Of a DNA stretch of 64,000 nucleotides, positions 60,441 through 64,000 are shown piece after piece; within the stretch, counting starts at the first letter, position 1, and the number at the start of each line of letters is the position of its first letter. The translations under genes were made by a program, and so were the position numbers. Under the pieces are notes generated by a model that did not search any database, was not told the origin of the DNA, and worked only from the letters and a program-made list of their open reading frames with translations. Origin of the DNA: Nitrosopumilus sp. b3 (GTDB lineage Archaea > Thermoproteota > Nitrososphaeria > Nitrososphaerales > Nitrosopumilaceae); contig NZ_MU078693.1 of assembly GCF_014078525.1 (NCBI RefSeq), positions 124,001-188,000 on the forward strand. Direction: 5' to 3'.

Positions 60441-60505
60441 TTTATACTAATTTAATTAATTTAAAGCATATTCTTATATTTTGTGTAAAATTTAAACTCA
60501 GATCA

Positions 60506-61417
60506 ATGGAGGCTAAGGCATTTTGTCCCGCTCACATTACAGGCTTTTTTACAGCACACATAGAGGACCCTCATCAAGATTTAGAGCATCTGGGTTCTAT
60601 GGGTGCAGGTTTTTCCATTAAACAAGGAGTAACTACTAGAGTAAAAATTGAAACAAAAAATAATCAAGAATCACATTTTTGCATTTCAACAAAAGGGCAT
60701 CAATCAGATAAAACTGATGTGTCAGAGTATGTCTTAAATGAATTCTTAAAGCTTGGGGAATTTTCTGATAAGTTTTTTGATATTGAACATGAAATATTGA
60801 TACCAGTAGGATATGGTCTAGGTTCTAGTAGCGCTGTTGCTTTATCACTATCTTATGCATTAGATCAAGCTCTTAATACAAAATTAGATAAAAAAAGAAT
60901 TGGACAAATAGCACATAATGCAGAAGTAAATTGTAAAACAGGGCTCGGAGATGTTTTAGCATCATATCATGGAGGTTTTGAAATTCGTATTAAACCTGGA
61001 GCGCCAGGAATTGGAAGTGTTGAAAAAATAATTACAGATAAAATTGTAATTATGATGATATGTTTTTCTCCAATTTCTACAAATAAATTCATCAAAGAAC
61101 GTTTGTCTCAAATCAATGGTCTTGGTGGAAAAATGGTAAACAAATTATTAGAATCAAAAAACTACGAGCATTTTCAAGATATGTCATTAGAATTTGCTAA
61201 ATATGTTGATGTTATGACTCCAAGAATGCAAAAATTAGTTGATGAATTATCTAAGAATGAAATTAAATGTGGAATTGCATTATTTGGTGAAACAGTTTTT
61301 TCAATGATTCCTAAAGAAAAAGAAAGTATTGTTTTGAATATTTTACAGAAATATCCAGAGGGAATAATTATCAAATCAGAATTAGATAATCAAGGAGCAC
61401 GAGTTCTTTTTAATTAA
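60506..61417 (+). CDS. Pantoate kinase (GHMP family)
   Basis: The 303-residue GHMP kinase makes 4-phosphopantoate in the archaeal CoA route. Signatures: CPAHITGFFTAHIEDPHQDL at the start, IPVGYGLGSSSAVALSLSYA (GHMP ATP loop) and TGLGDVLASYHGGFEIR. The next genes are its pathway partners phosphopantothenate synthetase and PanB, which confirms the assignment. Start ATG. Confidence 0.92.
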   Translation: MEAKAFCPAHITGFFTAHIEDPHQDLEHLGSMGAGFSIKQGVTTRVKIETKNNQESHFCISTKGHQSDKTDVSEYVLNEFLKLGEFSDKFFDIEHEILIPVGYGLGSSSAVALSLSYALDQALNTKLDKKRIGQIAHNAEVNCKTGLGDVLASYHGGFEIRIKPGAPGIGSVEKIITDKIVIMMICFSPISTNKFIKERLSQINGLGGKMVNKLLESKNYEHFQDMSLEFAKYVDVMTPRMQKLVDELSKNEIKCGIALFGETVFSMIPKEKESIVLNILQKYPEGIIIKSELDNQGARVLFN

Positions 61418-61427
61418 TTGAAATTAC

Positions 61428-62192
61428 ATGTCTTTAATTCCAAAATCACATCCAAGAGCTAAATCATTATTTATTCGGGAGAAACTTGTAAAAGGATTTG
61501 AAAATGGATTGGTTGCAAAAGAAGGATTACTTGCTCAAGGTAGGGGTGAGGCTTTTGATTATCTTTTAGGAGAAAAAACAGGAAGACTTGCAAAAAATGC
61601 AATTAGGGCTGCAGCTGCGCAACTTTTACTTGCTGAAAGACCGGTCATTTCAGTTAATGGAAATATAGCAGCACTGTGCCCCAAAGATATTGTCAAACTA
61701 TCAAAGCAAATCAAGGCTAAACTTGAGGTAAATTTGTTTTATGCAAATAAAATCAGAAAAAAGGCAATCATTAACACACTCAAAAAATCTGGTGCAAAAG
61801 AAATTTTAGGTTCAAATCCCAATTCTTCTACAAAATTACATGGAATTGATTCTGCAAGAAGAATAGTTGATAAAAATGGAATTTTTGCAGCAGATGTAGT
61901 TGTTGTCCCTTTAGAAGATGGAGATAGAACAATGGCACTAAGAAATGCAGGGAAGATTGTGATCACTTTTGATCTAAATCCACTTTCTAGAACTTCACAT
62001 ACTGCAAACATAACAATTGTGGATAATGTAACTCGTGGAATAGTTTTGTTAATTGAAGAATGTAAAAAACTCTCAAAGAAAAATACGAATAGTCTTCAGA
62101 AAATTATAGATGAATTTGATAATAAAAAGAACTTGGGTGAAAATATTATTCAAATAAAAAATAATTTAACAAGGAGAGCAAGAATTGCATAA
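61428..62192 (+). CDS. 4-phosphopantoate--beta-alanine ligase (PPS)
   Basis: The 254-residue protein joins phosphopantoate and beta-alanine. Family marks: IPKSHPRAKSLFIREKLVKG FENGLVAKEGLLAQGRGEAF and the late VVVVPLEDGDRTMALRNAGK followed by DLNPLSRT. It lies 10 bases after pantoate kinase and overlaps panB by 8 bases. Confidence 0.92.
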   Translation: MSLIPKSHPRAKSLFIREKLVKGFENGLVAKEGLLAQGRGEAFDYLLGEKTGRLAKNAIRAAAAQLLLAERPVISVNGNIAALCPKDIVKLSKQIKAKLEVNLFYANKIRKKAIINTLKKSGAKEILGSNPNSSTKLHGIDSARRIVDKNGIFAADVVVVPLEDGDRTMALRNAGKIVITFDLNPLSRTSHTANITIVDNVTRGIVLLIEECKKLSKKNTNSLQKIIDEFDNKKNLGENIIQIKNNLTRRARIA

Positions 62193-63024
62193 ATCAGTTC
62201 AAGACATAATCAATATGAAAAAAGAAAAGAAAAAAATTTCAGTTATTACTAGTTATGATTATAGTTTAGCTTCTCTTTGTGATAAAGCAGGAATTGATGT
62301 ACTGCTAGTTGGCGATAGTGCAGGGATGGTAATGTTGGGATATGAAAATACACTCAATGTTTCAATGGATCAAATGTGTATGTTTACTGAAGCAGTTAGT
62401 AGAGCAAGAAAAAATTCATTATTAGTATCTGATTTACCATTTATGTCATACCAAGCAAGCATTGAAGATGCCATCAATAATTCTGGTAAATTAATCAAAG
62501 CAGGAGCTGATGCTGTAAAGCTTGAAGGAGGTTCTATTATGGCCGAAACAATTAGTGCCATTGTAGATGTTGGAATTCCAGTTATGGGACATATCGGATT
62601 TCAGCCACAAACAACTACACTTTCACAAGGATACAAAGTTCAAGGAAAAACAAAAGATGCTGCAATGAGGTTAATTGAAGATGCAAAAGATCTTGAAGAT
62701 GCAGGAGTATTCAGTATTGCCCTAGAAATGGTCAGTCATGAAGTTGCAGAAATAATTTCTCAAACAGTAAGTGTGCCAATTATTGGAATTGGTTCAGGTG
62801 TAGGATGTGATGGGCAAGTACTAGTTGTCCAAGATTTACTAGGGATGTACGAGAAAATCAAACCCAAATTTGCTAAAAGATACATGAATTTGTCTGAAGA
62901 TATTGTGAAATCATTAAAAGATTACAAAAATGATGTAATTTCAGGCACGTTTCCTGCAGAAGAAAATTGGTTTTCGATGGAGGAGGAAGAGTTAGAAAAA
63001 TTACGTGAGCAAATTGGTGGTTAA
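62185..63024 (+). CDS. panB: Ketopantoate hydroxymethyltransferase
   Basis: The 279-residue TIM-barrel enzyme adds a hydroxymethyl group to ketoisovalerate. Signatures: SVITSYDYSLASLCDKAGID VLLVGDSAGMVMLGY, metal-binding Asp and Glu (GADAVKLEGG), and GHIGFQPQTTTLSQGYKVQG. The start is TTG at 62185 inside the PPS gene. It is part of the CoA operon. Confidence 0.95.
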   Translation: MHKSVQDIINMKKEKKKISVITSYDYSLASLCDKAGIDVLLVGDSAGMVMLGYENTLNVSMDQMCMFTEAVSRARKNSLLVSDLPFMSYQASIEDAINNSGKLIKAGADAVKLEGGSIMAETISAIVDVGIPVMGHIGFQPQTTTLSQGYKVQGKTKDAAMRLIEDAKDLEDAGVFSIALEMVSHEVAEIISQTVSVPIIGIGSGVGCDGQVLVVQDLLGMYEKIKPKFAKRYMNLSEDIVKSLKDYKNDVISGTFPAEENWFSMEEEELEKLREQIGG

Positions 63025-64000
63025 GAAAAAAGATCATCCATCACTGGATATCGTTTCATCAAAAGGTGTGGAGCTTTCAGGTAAAAAGATAGTTCTGTGT
63101 GTTGCAGGTAGTGTAGCAGCTTACAAAGCAATAGAATTAGCAAGATTATTGATGAGACATGGTGCTGATGTCACATGTGTTGCAAGTAATGCAGTTACAA
63201 AACTGATACAACCAGATTATTTTAAATGGGCTACTGGAAACAAAGTCATAACAAAACTTACTGGTGAATTAGAGCATATCAAATTAGCCGATTATAAACA
63301 ATCAGACTTGATAATTGTATATCCTGCAACAGCAAATACACTTGGAAAACTTGCTAATGGAATTGATGATACACCTGTATCAACAGTTCTTACAGTAGGA
63401 TTTGGTTCAAAGATTCCAATTCTAATGTGTTTGGCTATGCATGAATCAATGTATGATAATTTAGCAGTTAAAAAGAATATTGAATTTCTAAAAAATAAAA
63501 TTCAATTTCTTAGTCCACAAATGATTGAAGGAAAAGCAAAAGCTCCAGAACCAGAAGATGTTTTAGATATTGTTTTAAGTAAATTTGGATTCACATCTCG
63601 ATTAAAAAATAAAAGAGTGTTAATGACTGCAGGTCCTACACTAGAATACATAGATCCAGTAAGAGTAGTTACAAATCTTAGTTCCGGAAAAACTGGAGTT
63701 CTTTTAGCATCTGAGTTGATTTCTGCAGGATCTAAAGTTACTATTGTTTATGGACCAGGGAATGAAAAACCACCAAAGGGTGCTAAAATAATCAATGTGA
63801 AAACAGGAAAAGAAATGTTTGATGTTGTTAAAAATGAGTTAAAGAAAAAATTTGATGTTGTAATTATGGCAGCAGCTGTATCAGATTATACTCCAGAAAA
63901 TGTATCAAAATCCAAAATAAAAAGCGACAAAAAATCTCTGACAATTAGGCTCAAAAAGGCTCCAAAAATCATAGATCTGGTAAGAAAATTTCAGAATGAT
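63017..64000 (+). CDS. coaBC: Bifunctional CoaBC (phosphopantothenoylcysteine synthase/decarboxylase), 3' end cut by window
   Basis: The frame starts at GTG 63017 (or TTG 63014), overlaps the end of panB by 8 bases and runs open to the window edge (328 codons). The first part is the flavin decarboxylase (KKIVLCVAGSVAAYKAIELA, ...VYPATANTLGKLANGIDD..., PILMCLAMHESMY) and the second the ligase (KRVLMTAGPTLEYIDPVRVV TNLSSGKTG, VVIMAAAVSDYTP). It converts phosphopantothenate with cysteine to phosphopantetheine. About 70-80 residues should follow beyond the edge. Confidence 0.93.
   Translation, partial: MVKKKDHPSLDIVSSKGVELSGKKIVLCVAGSVAAYKAIELARLLMRHGADVTCVASNAVTKLIQPDYFKWATGNKVITKLTGELEHIKLADYKQSDLIIVYPATANTLGKLANGIDDTPVSTVLTVGFGSKIPILMCLAMHESMYDNLAVKKNIEFLKNKIQFLSPQMIEGKAKAPEPEDVLDIVLSKFGFTSRLKNKRVLMTAGPTLEYIDPVRVVTNLSSGKTGVLLASELISAGSKVTIVYGPGNEKPPKGAKIINVKTGKEMFDVVKNELKKKFDVVIMAAAVSDYTPENVSKSKIKSDKKSLTIRLKKAPKIIDLVRKFQND

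Noticed and set aside
1..64000. tRNA or rRNA genes
   Set aside because: I looked for TTCGANTC-like T loops in the intergenic gaps and saw none in a cloverleaf context; a covariance-model scan would be decisive.

Overview
The window is AT-rich archaeal DNA from a marine ammonia-oxidising thaumarchaeon close to Nitrosopumilus. The evidence is a thaumarchaeal copper nitrite reductase, a large Amt ammonium transporter with signal peptide, blue-copper cupredoxins, PEFG-type C-terminal sorting tails, an A-type ATP synthase, Orc1/Cdc6, and the archaeal CoA route (pantoate kinase plus phosphopantothenate synthetase). Many transcripts look leaderless: a TATA-like box lies 24-31 bases before the start codon, and GTG or TTG starts are common. 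No tRNA, rRNA, CRISPR array or insertion sequence was seen.

Layout. 0-12 kb is an extracytoplasmic copper/thiol block: cupredoxins, three DsbA-like thioredoxins, CcdA, a YHS metal-binding protein, a small CxxC thioredoxin, HtrA protease, a DUF192 protein, a rhodanese and an Lrp/AsnC regulator with a copper-sensing-type TRASH domain. Eleven spots in front of these genes carry the same palindrome (TTTACAWWTGTAAA), with a TATA-like 9-mer always 8 bases after it. This looks like one regulon, and the AsnC-TRASH protein, which has the site before its own gene, is the best candidate regulator. 9.3-14 kb is a decay zone with remnants of a NicO/UreH-like metal transporter, a secreted protein, a YnfA-like protein and one unidentified gene. 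14-20 kb holds nirK, a phage-integrase-repeat protein and a secreted/cupredoxin operon. 20-29.5 kb is a second metal-stress-like region: two CDF efflux proteins, an HxlR-type regulator with Cys pairs, tandem YnfA-like SMR proteins, a protein that is 31% methionine, and a tiny Cys-rich protein that occurs three times in the window and was too short for routine gene calling.

29.4-64 kb is mostly housekeeping: orc1/cdc6 with an ORB-like element, pyrB/pyrI, the ATP synthase (K, H-like, D, B, A, E on the minus strand, I and C on the plus strand; no F found), sulfurtransferase, amt, a Cas4-like nuclease-fold protein, a nucleotide operon (tmk, HD phosphohydrolase, pyrH), Hsp20, a UbiB-like kinase, a MacB-type ABC operon whose ATPase seems to start at CTG, a NUDIX hydrolase, a PhoU-like protein, and pantoate kinase / PPS / panB / coaBC running off the right edge.

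How they fit together: periplasm-facing copper proteins (cupredoxins, NirK) need copper supply and disulfide handling (DsbA, CcdA, thioredoxin) and quality control (HtrA). Cys-rich and Met-rich proteins, YHS/TRASH proteins and CDF exporters would buffer or sense metal. The regulatory links are inference from repeated sites; the gene identities rest on motifs read directly from the sequence.
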